From Bos javanicus (Eukaryota > Chordata > Mammalia > Artiodactyla > Bovidae), in the NCBI RefSeq assembly GCF_032452875.1, contig NC_083877.1:47975724-48039723 (forward strand): 64,000 nucleotides of DNA. Direction: 5' to 3'. The notes under the pieces were generated by a model. It saw only the letters and a program-made list of their open reading frames with translations. It made no database searches and was not told where the DNA came from. The position numbers and the translations under genes are program-made. How positions within the stretch are numbered: position 1 is the first letter of the stretch; each line of letters begins with the position of its first letter. Positions 21,719 through 32,585 of this stretch are shown in pieces.

Positions 21719-23021
21719 ACTCAGTTCAGTTAGGTTCAGTTGCTCAGTCGTGTCTGACTCTTTGGGGCCCCATGACTTGCAGCACACCAGGCCTCCCTGT
21801 CCATCACCAACTCCCAAACTTTACCCAAACTCATGTCCATCGAGTCGGTGATGTCATCCAGCCATCTCATCCTCTGTTGTCCCCTTCTCCTCCTGTCCCC
21901 AGTCCCTTCCAGCATCAGGGTGTTTTCCAATGAGTCAACTCTTCGCATGAGGTGGCCAAAGTACTGGAGTTTCAGCTTTAGCATCATTCCTTCCAAAGAA
22001 ATCCCAGGGCTGATCTCCTTCAGAATGGACTGGTTGGATCTCCTTGCAGTCCAAGGGACTCTCAAGAGTCTTCTCCAACACCACAGTTTAAAGGCATCAA
22101 TTCTTCAGCGCTCAGCCTTCTTCACAGTCCAACTCTCACATCCATACATGACCACAGGAAAAACCATAGCCTTGACTAGACGGACCTTTGTTGGCAAAGT
22201 AATGTCTCTGCTTTTGAATATGCTATCTAGATTGGTCATAACTTTCCTTCCAAGGAGTAAGCGTCTTTTAATTTCATGGCTGCAGTCACCATCTGTAGTG
22301 ATTTTGGAGCCCAGAAAAATAAAGTCTGACACTGTTTCCACTGTTTCCCCATCTATTTCCCATGAAGTGGTGGGACCGGATGCCATATCTTTGTTTTCTG
22401 AATGTTGAGCTTTAAGCCAACTTTTTCACTCTCCACCTTCACTTTCAAGAGGCTTTTTAGTTCCTCTTTACTTTCTGCCATAAGGGTGGTGTCATCTGCA
22501 TATCTGAGGTTATTGATCTTTCTCCCGGCAATCTTGATTCCAGCTTGTGCTTCTTCCAGTCCAGCATTTCTCATGATGTACTCTGCATATAAGTTAAATA
22601 AGCAGGGTGACAATATACAGCCTTGACGTACTCCTTTTCCTATTTGGAACCAGTCTGTTCTTCCATGTCCAGTTCTAACTGTTGCTTCCTGAACTGCATA
22701 CAAATTTCTCAAGAGGCACATCAGGTGGTCTGGTATTCCCATCTCTTTCAGAATTTTCCACAGTTTATTGTGATCCACACAGTCAAAGGCTTTGTCATAG
22801 TCAATAAAGCAGAAATAGATGTTTTTCTGGAACTCTCTTGCTTTTGTGATGATCCAGCGGATGTTGGCAATTTGATCTCTGGTTCCTCTGCCTTTTCTAA
22901 AACCAGCTTGAACATCAGGAAGTTCACGGTTCACATATTGCTGAAGCCTGGCTTGGAGAATTTTGAGCACTACTTTACTAGTGTGTGAGATGAGTGCAAT
23001 TGTGTGGTAGTTTGAGCATTT
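21719..23021 (-). mobile_element. BovB LINE, 5'-truncated, about 1.3 kb
   Basis: This is the longest BovB copy in the window. In sense it runs from the middle of the reverse-transcriptase domain to the actga-type tail at 21719. It lacks the 5' UTR, the endonuclease domain and the first part of RT. Homology stops near 23021 ('gtttgagcat'), about 10 bases from a large hairpin. No target-site duplication is evident. Confidence 0.93.
21736..23021 (-). pseudogene. BovB ORF2 remnant (reverse transcriptase to C-terminus)
   Basis: The reading frame encodes the RT palm of an RTE-clade ORF2, including 'FIDYDKAFDCVDH', 'GVRQGCILSPCLFN' and the catalytic 'LRYADDTTLMAE', then the C-terminal region ('MYGCESWTVKKAE', 'WTARRSNQSILKE', 'MRWLDDITDSMDM'). 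The intact protein would prime cDNA synthesis at a nicked target. Two breaks are clear: a one-base deletion near 22387 ('gatatgg' against 'gatcatgg' in other copies) shifts the frame after 'QKTKI', and a TGA replaces the arginine codon after 'AER' at 22105-22107. A third boundary lies before 22065. The endonuclease domain is absent. It is dead as a source element. Confidence 0.93.
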
Positions 23022-23031
23022 ATAGCCAGTG

Positions 23032-23184
23032 TTAAAAACAAAATTACCAAAAAAAATAAAATCCCTTTTTGCACACATATGCAGAAACATGTGGTGATTT
23101 CCGCTTTATCACCTGTTTTTGTGATAAAGTGAAGTATGTGTGTGCAAAAAGGGATTTTATTTTTTTTGGTAATTTTGTTTTTAA
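23032..23184. repeat. Large perfect hairpin, 46-bp arms
   Basis: Bases 23032-23077 are the exact reverse complement of 23139-23184 (46 of 46 by hand). The 61-base centre includes a second stem, ctttatcac (23104-23112) with gtgataaag (23121-23129). Both outer ends carry TTAA. The left arm lies 10 bases from the 5' end of the BovB copy. No DNA-transposon family is recognised. Confidence 0.9.
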
Positions 23185-25199
23185 TGCTCCAATGTACGGC
23201 TTGATGTCTTGAGAAAACACTTCTATTGTCACTACACTGTGGAGCTATTGCCAAGGTACATTTTGCTTTGCTAGTGTAGAAATGGCCTTTCTGTGACCAG
23301 TAAGAATTTCTTGGCAATCCTAAATCAAAATGTTCTTGCCAGTGCCTAATTTGGGGAATTGTATTTTTTCCTCACTAATTAACTCCATTGTTTCAATTAG
23401 GAAAGAACTTTTCCTTCCAGCCCAGAACACTGTCTCTGTACAGAAAGATGGCTTTGAAATGCTTTCATGATAAAGGTGAGGATTGGTACTAAGCTCATCC
23501 AGCCTCCCTTGTAATCATAGTTTCGAGATGGTTGACTCTGTGAGGGTCAGTGTGTTGGAATGAAAGGGTTATATACATTTGAAAGTGACATCCAAAAAGT
23601 CCAGAAGAAGTGAAAAGGATTTGTATTATTGTTATCTTATGGCTAAGTCTCACTGGGGTCAAGTATGTTATCCAGGCTCATTATGGTACTCACATCCTTG
23701 AAACTGATCTCCTTAGGAGCTTGGTAACTAGCCAAGTTAATCAGTCATAAATTCTAAAACTCATATGAGCTACTTCATCCTCCTGGTACGTTGCTGAAGA
23801 AATACTTTGAAACTATAGTGTAGAACATAGTCAGCAGTCTGTGATCTTTGGCTATGAAATCTTAAAATTACTTCCTCTCTATTAATGCAAATTATGGTAA
23901 TTGACATTGGTGATATATTTAACTGCTTCCTTATGCATTAAGCTTTGGAAAAACAGCTATAAATATTTTGGTGATTTGTGATAGTAAATTAATTGCAGTA
24001 CTGACTTAAGAATGATTTGGAGCCTTGTTGATCTGTTGGCTCATTTCCCCAAATGTCTTTGCCCTCATTGGGTCAGAAAAAAAAGTCACTATAGATACAT
24101 TTGCCTTTGACAGATGCTCTTCCATTGATCTGTCATCCCCACATTGAAGATTTTAATGTTCAAGAACAATGGTAGAATGTAAAAGATGTAGTTTGACCTT
24201 TCTGGAGAGGCTTTGGGAGCTAATGGGAGAAGGGATAATATCAAGCCACCCTTTTCTATTCTCATAAGATTTCCTGTCTCACTTCATCCACGAATATTAA
24301 CTGAGCATAAGACACAGGATCTAGGGTCAGATACTTCCTGTTCAAAATATACTCTAAAAGCAGCTTCAAGATTGTCAGTGTTGACACCAAAAGGGCAGAA
24401 AAAGAAACCAAAGAAAACATTTATAGAGCTTCATCATATATTGTTCAACTGTTAATTTATAGGTTATCATCTCGGTTAATATCTCATCTTGATTCAGTAG
24501 TTTTCCTATGTTGAGTCCTGCTTGTATGAAGAACAATATCCTTTTATCTAGTTCTTCTGAATCCACACTTGTGAAAATTTCATGTACTATTGTTTATTCT
24601 GGTGTTTCTGGTTTAATTAGGTGGGGTGTGAGGGTATGTTGTAAGAACGGTGGCTGTTACTCCAGCCACTGGTCAAAGTGGTTATCATGGCCTCCATAGT
24701 ATTGTTTCCAAAGTTGCTAGTCTTTGAGGGTCAGTGTTTGTCAGAGAATTGGAGCAGATGTTCCCTTCTCACTGTTGTGCTCCCTTGTCACCAGCATCCA
24801 CCTAGCCCAACCGACACCCAAATCCTTGTTCTTACTCAGCATTTCCTTCCTAATGATGTCTAGCATTGTGCTAATTTTTTAAAGTAGCTGTACATTGATC
24901 ATTTAAGATTTATAGATTAAGTGCTATTTAAAAGACGGGACTATGTTGTAAGAACTTGATGGTTAAGAATAGTTTTATTCATGATTTTATACCTCACACT
25001 GACTAAAATAGTATTTAAAATACTTAAAGCATAGGAGATACACAATCCAAATTCCCTTAATTAAACTGAACAAAAGTAATGACTATGGCCTTCTGTGGTC
25101 ATCAACACATTATCTAATGAGAGAAGGAGACACTGGATTTTAGAAAAGATGCTGACACGTGGTAGTGAGTGATGAGGTCATTCGTAGCATCAGTACATA
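23185..25199. other. Unique intergenic stretch, AT-rich
   Basis: About 2 kb with no recognised repeat or gene. Frames at 24213-24863 are short and have no domain. Confidence 0.45.
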
Positions 25200-25290
25200 A
25201 TTTACTTCATTCATTTAACAGCTATTTGCTGTGTTCCTATTATGTTGCAGGCATTGTGCTAAGTTGAAGGAAACTAGAATGTAGTTTGAA
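25200..25290 (-). mobile_element. L2-like 3' end fragment
   Basis: 'cttcattcatttaacagcta', 'gtgttcctattatgttgcag' and 'gcattgtgctaagttg' follow the antisense L2 terminus. Confidence 0.5.
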
Positions 25291-25317
25291 ATTCTTTTGG
25301 GGGCAATCAGAATTACT

Positions 25318-25745
25318 TTTTTAAAAAATAAGTCTTTATTGAAGTAAGTCTTTATTGAAGTATAACCTACACATAGTAAAATGCGTAAATCTTAAGTGAA
25401 CAGCTAGATAAACTTTTTATATTTATGTACCACACAGATCAAGTTATAGAATAGTTTTACTCCTCCAGAAAGCTCTCTCATGGCCCTTTGCTATTAATTA
25501 CCATTGCTACAGAACTAACTATATTCTGACTTCTACCACCATATACCCGTTTTCTGTTCATGAACTTTATATAAAAGAATCACATGGTGCATACCTTTTT
25601 GTGTCTGCCTTAGTTTGCTTAAGTCCCTTCATGAGTCACTGTCTTGTTGTGGCGAAGGGGCTTGTGTAACTCAATGAAGCTATGTTTTGAGATTAATCTA
25701 TATTGTTGCATGTATCAGTAGTTTTTCTTATATTTTCTCAATACA
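25318..25745 (-). mobile_element. L1 3'-UTR fragment with a short BovB insert
   Basis: Antisense old L1: 'tttattgaagtataacctac', 'aaaagaatcacatggtgcat', 'tctatattgttgcatgtatc'. A perfect 16-bp tandem duplication lies at 25330-25361. About 50 bases of BovB 5'-UTR-like sequence interrupt it near 25626-25676. A related copy is at 50320-50755. Confidence 0.75.
25626..25676 (+). mobile_element. Orphan BovB 5'-UTR fragment
   Basis: The blocks 'cactgtcttgttgtggcgaa' and 'ggggcttgtgtaactcaatg' match the start of full-length BovB, which is otherwise absent from this window. L1 sequence resumes at 'atgttttgagatt'. No 3' BovB end or tail accompanies it. Confidence 0.7.
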
Positions 25746-26399
25746 CTAATTAATACAGTGCATTCTCAGAATTACTTTTTGACAGTCTTAAAATGCTACA
25801 GGGAAAACTCTGGGAAATGGCCACTGCTATGATGTCCTACTTTTTAAATCTCCCTAGAGCTACTTGTGGTGGGAGGGGAAACAGAGTTACTAGGTTAGCA
25901 AAACCAAAAATTCAGGTACAACAAAACTAAGTGAAAAGATATCTTCACGAATGCCAAATACTGATCGATATTAACTGGACCAGCATAGTAAGCAGAAAGT
26001 AGAATGGAAAAAAGAGAGGTTTCTTATAAACTGAGTGAGAATTCCCAAGCTGGAAACAGATACTTGGAAGCTGAGCAAGCTAATCCAAGCAGAGCAGCCC
26101 AAACTGGAAGATGTTAGAGCAGAATTCATGGGTAAGGTTTGTGTTGCCAGAGCAATCTATGACCAATGTGTCCTTGATACTAACCATCTAAGTCCTCCTT
26201 ACAAGGTGATTCGCTTAGGGAGGAGCAACTTCTGTGAATAGAATTCAAAGTGGTTAGGTTAGGGATAGTAGGAGCAAAGAAAAGAAGAAAAATGTAGGGG
26301 AGGGGAGCAGAGTCAGCACATCTCAGGAAGAATCAGAGCAAATGATTTTGAGCACTTAAAAATAACGCAAAAGGGAGCTGTAGAGCTATGACCCTAAGA
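25746..26399. other. Unique stretch
   Basis: No recognised repeat. A 68-residue frame at 26035-26241 (+) has no recognisable domain. It may belong to the L1-like material that follows. Confidence 0.35.
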
Positions 26400-27248
26400 A
26401 TGCTATCCTGGTTCATCTCCTTCTAGCACAGAAAAACTTATCTCACTTAAACAAGAAACAGAAAAGGATTGTGGGCATACAAATTATTATAGGAAAAATA
26501 GCTATCCCATAGAAATTATTACAAAGACCCAATAAACATACCTACAGGCAATTAAAGAAACCAAAAAAAGCCTGCCCACAAAATAGATGAAAATTATAAT
26601 GTAATATTTCAAAGTATATGTAAGAAAATAATAGAAGCTATGAAAGAACAACAAAAATATGAATTCAAAAAATTCAGAAATTACGTGAGTAGAGAAAAAA
26701 GAAAAGAAAGTTTGAAAAAATATCTAAACTAGGAAAATAATTAAAAATAAAATATTAGAAATGAGGACTAGATGAGAAGGAACACAAGAATGAATAAACA
26801 TCACAGAAAATTCCTTAGGAGAAACAGAAGATAGAAAAGAGATTAAAGGTGTTTAAATAAAAAAGAAATTTAAAAATAAAATAGATACGAGAGAAAGTGA
26901 TACAGAAAATAGGCAGTGAAGATCCAATATGTGTATAATAGAAGCTGTCCCCTCAAAGAAACCAAAGCATGGAACAGAATTAATGTTAAAAATTCTAATT
27001 CAAACAAACTTTCCCATATGAAAGGTAAATGAAAATATATACTAAAAAAATTTTTTTTTCCTGGTAAAATCAGTCCAATATGGCCTAACTGGCTTAAAAT
27101 GAAAAGAGCATCCAGATCATGATCATGGTATTGAATCATTCACAAGAGAGGGTAAAAAATCAGATTGTCTTAAGTCTTTTCAAAAGCAATTCTATACTAT
27201 GTAAAGACAAAGGAGAAACATATTTCAGATATTCAAGAACAGTGAGTC
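26400..27248 (+). mobile_element. Old L1-derived A-rich block
   Basis: A-rich, purine-biased plus-strand text ending with 'gaaaagagcatccagatcat', 'cagattgtcttaagtctttt' and 'atatttcagatattcaagaa', which resembles internal sequence of old mammalian L1. Strongly decayed, with no long frame. Confidence 0.5.
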
Positions 27249-27257
27249 AAGGAGCTT

Positions 27258-27728
27258 CAGTTCAGTCGTTCAGTTGTGTCCAACTCTTTGCGACCCCCTG
27301 AAATGCAGCACGCCAGGCCTCCCTGTCCATCACCAACACCCAGAGCCTACCCAAACTCATGTCCATTGAGTTGGTGATGCCATCTAACCATCTCATTCTC
27401 TGTTGTCCCCTTCTCCTCCTGCCCTCAATCTTTTCTTGCATCGGGGTCTTTTCAAATGAGTCAGCTCTTTGCATCAGGTGGCCAAAGTATTGGAGCTTCA
27501 GCTTCAACATCAGTCCTTCCAAAGAACACCCAGGACTGATCTCCTTTAGGATGGACTGGTTTGATCTCCTTGCAGTCCAAGGGACCCTCAAGAGTCTTCT
27601 CCAACACCACAGTTCAAAAGCATCAATTCTTCGGCACTCGGCTTTCTTTATAGTCCAACTCTCACATCCATACATGACCACTGGAAAAACCATAGCCTTG
27701 ACTAGACGGACCTTTGTTGGCAAAGTAA
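27258..27728 (-). mobile_element. BovB LINE, 5'-truncated, with target-site duplication
   Basis: Antisense BovB from the 'cagttcagtcgttcagttgt' tail to a sharp 5' truncation after 'gttggcaaagta'. The 9-mer aaggagctt flanks it at 27249-27257 and 27729-27737. It is inserted in the old L1-like block. Confidence 0.92.
27262..27723 (-). pseudogene. BovB ORF2 C-terminal remnant, frame intact
   Basis: An uninterrupted 153-residue frame runs from the truncation point ('MPTKVRLVKAMVF') to the natural stop after 'SWTQLND'. It is the region downstream of RT, with the conserved 'MYGCESWTIKKAE', 'FELWCWRRLL' and 'DREAWRAA' blocks. RT and endonuclease are missing, so the product could not act alone. Of the BovB copies here it is the only C-terminal region without a stop, which fits a younger insertion. 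Confidence 0.88.
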
Positions 27729-27737
27729 AAGGAGCTT

Positions 27738-29319
27738 ATACGCAGCCAAACTAATTTTGATCTTGATAAGGTCAAGTATAGTTGAGGATAAAGTGATGTG
27801 TTCAACTAGTTCGGGTACTTCAGTATCAGAGACAAATTTATCATGGCTGAATCTCCTTTAAGGTAACCATTGGTTGTGTAAGATGAAACTCCAAGTGCCA
27901 TGATGGAGAAGTAGCCATAAGTCAGTATCCACAGATTGTTGGATACCTTTGGCTTTTAGAAGGATCCACTCATAAACCCCATGCACAGAATTCCCAGAAG
28001 ATCTGTATCAATAGGCTATACCCAGAAACAGCCTCTGCCAACAGTCACCTTAGGCAAACTTGTCCTTAGGTAACTATTTCTAGAAGTGAATATTAGCCTA
28101 TTCTGGAAAAAAAAAAATTCATTCTGTATAATCCTGAAAAGTAAGGTCATTGATACCCTGTGGTTGAGGCCCTCAGCCAGTGGTGCTGTCACACTGTTTT
28201 GGGCACAGGTGATATATTTCAGGTATTGTCTATAGAACTGTGAGGCATTTTGAGCTTAGAACTTGCTCTACAAGATCTTACCTTTAATCTGAACACCCAG
28301 AGTGTGCACATGACATTTTGAATTGTGCTGCCTGGCTTTGCTTTTAAAAAACCCATACTCTTCCATTGCAATAGTATTTCCAATTTGTTAAGCACATCTG
28401 ACTTGGAGCCATACCCTGGAACTGAACTGAATTGAAGGGCTGCCTCAACCAATGTATTCTAGTTCTTGTATACATTAGTCTCTCTATATCCCATTTCTAT
28501 AGGAAGGAAACTTTGGGGCATTTGGATAGTTCATAGGACCTTGTGTGTGTCCTTGGCCCCCAAATCCAGAGTTTGCTGTTGTTGCCAGATTGTATTGCTT
28601 GATGAAAAGATGGGGCACAGTCTTTGAAACTAATGGACTAAATTTTGCTGAATAACATTTTCCTTGTTTTATTTACCCCCAATAAAAATAATTTTGAGAT
28701 ACTCTAAAAATAATTGTATTGGATACAACTTTCATTTTGGAACTGAACTGAAATAACCATGTCAAAAGCCAACAAACAGATGGTAAACTTTCTGTTTCTG
28801 CTGACTTGGGCTAGATTTTTCTTAAAGCAGAAGAGGGGTTTCATGCCTTAGTATCTCAATGCCTTCTAGTCCCCTTTTAACTCTAACAGATTTGGGTCAT
28901 TCACTGAAGACCCACATTTATTTCTAACCTACATAATCTCCCTGTTTAATTATTGTAAATGATTGACATCAGAAATGCTGAAACATGAACCTGAAATTAT
29001 AGAAAACTCTCAACTTCTGGTGTTAATGAGCCCAACATCATTTCTGATTTTTTTCTCAGACATTGTTTCTGTTTCAAGGTGTTGAGACCCAGTAAGCATT
29101 TTGTTTTTTCTGGGGGACTTCAGAGCCATGTGCTACCTATAAACGAAGCTGAAGATCTGTCAGGTCAGTATACTTGTGGCTTCAGTTTTCATGCGTCCTG
29201 ACAGACCAGAGGCAGATCATGACTTCCTCCCTGACTTTTCCTTTCCCTCTTTGTGTTCTTTTTCTGTACCGCCCCTCCTCCACACTCTGCCTCCATTATT
29301 CAACGACACTGACCTGACA
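27738..29319. other. Unique intergenic stretch
   Basis: No repeat or gene recognised over about 1.6 kb. Two isolated 'ggaactgaactga' strings (28419 and 28739) recall BovB tails but have no adjoining element body. Confidence 0.4.
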
Positions 29320-29520
29320 CTCACTCTATTGGGTGTTTGCTAGCCATATTGACTTTCCTAACTCAGTCCTTGTGGTGACTGACTTGTATGTGGCGCGACT
29401 ATGAATCCTTTCTGTTCATTTTAAAGATGAGGAAAACTAAAATTTATTGAGGTGGTAATTTGCCTCAGGCTATAGAAAGTAAGTTGCAGAGTCAGGACTT
29501 GAGTATGAAGGCTTTGAAAC
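29320..29520 (-). mobile_element. MIR SINE
   Basis: Antisense MIR: 'gttcattttaaagatgagga', 'gtaatttgcctcaggctata', 'agttgcagagtcaggacttg'. Confidence 0.7.
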
Positions 29521-29637
29521 ATAAACATCTGATTAATGGCTTCTGAGAGCAGCATTTATAAGCAAATGATAAGCTCATTCTCACCACCACTGATTTATTT
29601 TCACTTCCCCTCTTTCTGCCACAGGTAGACCTTCACT

Positions 29638-29899
29638 CCAGTACTCTTGCCTGGAAAATCCATGGACGGAGGGGCCTGGTGGGCTGCAGTCCATGGGGTC
29701 GCGAAGAGTCGGACACGACTGAGCGACTTCACTTTCACTTTTCACTTTCATGCATTGGAGGAGGAAATGGCAACCCACTCCAGTGTTCTTGCCTGGAGAA
29801 TCCCAGGGATGCGGGAGCCTGGTGGGCTGCTGTCTATGGGGTCACACAGAGTCGGACACAACTTAGCGACTTAGCAGCAGCAGCAGCAGCAGCAGGAGC
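29638..29899 (+). mobile_element. BOV-A2 SINE, dimeric, with target-site duplication
   Basis: Two Bov-A monomers in tandem, joined by 'cactttcacttttcactttc' and followed by a (cag)n tail at 29874-29895. The 11-mer agaccttcact occurs at 29627-29637 and 29900-29910. Low divergence suggests a fairly recent insertion. Confidence 0.95.
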
Positions 29900-29910
29900 A
29901 GACCTTCACT

Positions 29911-30479
29911 GTTCCTCTTCACAGCCTCAATCTTGTTCATCCTGAAAACTCTGATCCTAGCTCAGTCTCTGCCATAAGCTTCTCCAGCTCCTCTTATTTC
30001 TCTCTCTCTCCTCAAAAAACCTTTCCCTTCAGGCTCAGTCTCATGATCTCACTTTCAGCCATCCTCTGGTTTGGGGGACGGGAAGGGAATGCGATGCTGG
30101 CTGGACTCGTCCGGGTCCTAGGAATGCCCCTTGTCTGTGTCCACACCTCCAATCCAAGCCCAGAAGACCCCAGAGAGAATGGCCCGGATGGCCAATAGGA
30201 GTTCTGTTACCCCCATCAGAGTCCCTTGCTTTCTAGGACTGGATGAAACTGGGCAGGGACTAACGCCTGCACCCCAGACTTCAGACCACCCCAAAGTTTG
30301 CTCCCTTTGTAGGAAACCCTCTCTACCTCCTGTCTCCAAGTGCTGTGCTCTAAAAAGTCAGAGGGAGTTGCAAGAAGCCCTACTTAGCCCGCACGGGCCC
30401 CTGGTCTCTGCACTACTTCCCCCAGCCCTTGGTTATTTTTACTCTCTCTGAGCTTCTTCCCATTCTTCAGGTGCTGGGC
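29911..30479. other. Unique intergenic stretch
   Basis: No repeat recognised. A 106-residue frame at 30131-30451 (+) and an overlapping frame on the other strand have no domain. Confidence 0.4.
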
Positions 30480-30800
30480 GAGGTGGTGTTCATTTGGCTT
30501 TGCTTCTGACACAAGATAAACGAGCTTGGGGCCCTGGGCGATTCACTGTGGCTGCCAGGGGGTTCCAAAATAGCAAACTATTTTTCATAACAGCAACGTG
30601 ATATGAAGGGGGATGCAGCAGGTGCACTCAGATTTCCCACCGCCGTCTGGGGCGTGTGGCACAGGGAGAGGATTCATTAAAGTTTGCACTTGTGTCCGGG
30701 AAAAAGAAGGGCCCCCGCTCACAGTGGCCATTTCCCTTTGGCTAGGTCAAGGTCTCACCTCCTGAAGGCAAATATTATCCTTGGTCAAGGTGGAAGTGCA
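30480..30800. promoter_or_regulatory. Candidate conserved non-coding element
   Basis: Repeat-free, high-complexity sequence that keeps isolated CpGs ('agataaacgagcttgg', 'cagcaacgtgatatgaa', 'ccaccgccgtctggggcgtg'). It includes an A/T-box pair, 'ccaaaatagcaaactatttt'. Enhancer-like by texture only. Confidence 0.35.
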
Positions 30801-32317
30801 GAAAAGTGGCAGCCTGGGCACCCCCATAGCGTTTCATGCCTTTTTTTTCTTTCCTTGTAGAAAGATAAGGTTACGGATGTGAATTTCTACCAAGTATTTT
30901 TTTTTTTTTTAACACAATCTTGTGTCTTAAGCAAAAGAGCAAGATTTCTTAAGAGTTTCAAATATTTGACATTTTAGTTCATTAAATGTGCGGTCATTTC
31001 AGAAAGTTTAAAGGGTAAACTTCTTTGCTGTTCTCCCCATTTCCAGAGATGTAAAGGTGAAAGATCAAACTGACACTGCCTCTGTCAGTTTCTCTCTCAT
31101 GCTCTGGACTCATTAGAAAAAAGCTCCTGTGTTTCACAGCACTAGTCGTTATTAAAAATTTGGTCCCCAGCTCTACATCTGATACTCTCCCTTTATCCCC
31201 CACCATGAATTATGCACATGTTTTTGAGGGTGGAAATTATAATAAAGCAAAGAGGATTCTCATTTCTATTTGCATGTACTGTTTCTTTTTGATGTTTCTC
31301 CCCTCATCAAGTTAATAGATCTTCCTGGTTGGAAATGAACTAAAAATAAAATTGAAGTCTATGATAGAATAATGATAATAATATGAGCTTTTGAAAATTA
31401 GAGTGATGCAAGGGGGACACATTTTCTGTCTTTCTTTCTTTTTTTTTTTTCTGGTCAAAATGTCTAGAGTCAAGGCCAGAATATGAGGGAACAAGTATTA
31501 TGAGCACTAGCTACATGCTAGTGAGCTGTAATTGAGTCCGTAAAACACTGCATTCTGTCTTATAATACATCTTAATTTAAACATTTCTATTCCCAAGGGA
31601 CCACAGGGTATGTGGTGCATGAATAAATAAATGCCATGACTTATTTTGGAGGCTCCAATCATAATACAATTATATGCATTGCAAATTTTCACATGCTACT
31701 TTTAGTTTCTAGGTTTTTTATTTTAATTATTAAACTGAATTGCACAAAGAGATAAGCCTCAGCGCAACTACAGAAATGGAGTCAGGAGTTTAGTGAAACA
31801 GCCAACAGAATTCCCCTCCATTGTAAGCTCGACCCCATCAGAGAAATAGTGATTACATTTTACATCAAATTATACTACTTACTGGTCTAGCTCAGTCAGG
31901 CCTAGAAAGATCAGGCAGAGAAAGAGAAAAGTGTGCCTCTCTTATTGTCATGTCTTGCTGGATTTTAGAGACCATTTCTCTTCTCAAATCAGCGGTAGCT
32001 CCTGATCCTACCAGAAGGAAATAATACATTTTTTCCTCCTTAAAAACGGCATTTTCTTTCCTCAGGTCACTAAGATCCATTTGCTAAATAACTCTTGAAG
32101 TCTAAAAAATTGCCTCTGAGTAGCCAAAAGAGGTGAATTCAACCTTGCAAATAGTTCTCTAAAACCATCACTCTCCTAAAAAGCCTTTTTCTCGTTAGAC
32201 AGCGTGTTTAAGTCCTAGCCACATGGGGGTATTTTGCCATCTTCTAATCCCCTTTTGCTAACTATCGTTGACTCTAGGTCTCTCTCTTTCATTTCTCTTT
32301 ATTAAAAAAATCCTAAG
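30801..32317. other. Unique intergenic stretch, AT-rich
   Basis: About 1.5 kb without a recognised repeat or gene, apart from short T runs near 30897-30910 and 31437-31450. Confidence 0.45.
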
Positions 32318-32585
32318 AGAGATGCAGGATAGTGGAGAGGTTAAGAGGACTGGTTTGCAATCATATAGATTAGTGTTTCTGTCCTATATTTTATCCCCCC
32401 ACTTATTTACCAGCTCTGTGACCCTGGGCAAGTTACTTAACCTCTCAGTACCTCAGTTTTCTCATATTGAAAAAGGTGGTAATAATAGTTCCTATCTCAG
32501 AGTTGTTGTTAGGATTGAATGAGCACATGAACTACTCAGAAGACTGTCCACATGATCCCAATACGTATTAGCCATTATCATATCA
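32318..32585 (+). mobile_element. MIR SINE, near full length
   Basis: Sense MIR: 'gatagtggagaggttaagag', 'accctgggcaagttacttaa', 'ctcagtacctcagttttctc', 'gttgttgttaggattgaatg'. The best-preserved MIR in the window. Confidence 0.88.

Noticed and set aside
21833..22408. 191-residue plus-strand frame, and similar plus frames at 27359-27754, 44003-44437 and 53569-54123
   Set aside because: These are antisense shadows of BovB ORF2. They recur at every antisense BovB copy and encode no domain.
28419..28756. Two 'ggaactgaactga' strings as BovB tails
   Set aside because: No BovB body adjoins either one. They may be chance or fully eroded ends.
29874..29895. (CAG)n runs, also at 19447, 46376 and 61401, as expandable coding repeats
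   Set aside because: Each is the tail of a BOV-A2 SINE, not part of a gene.
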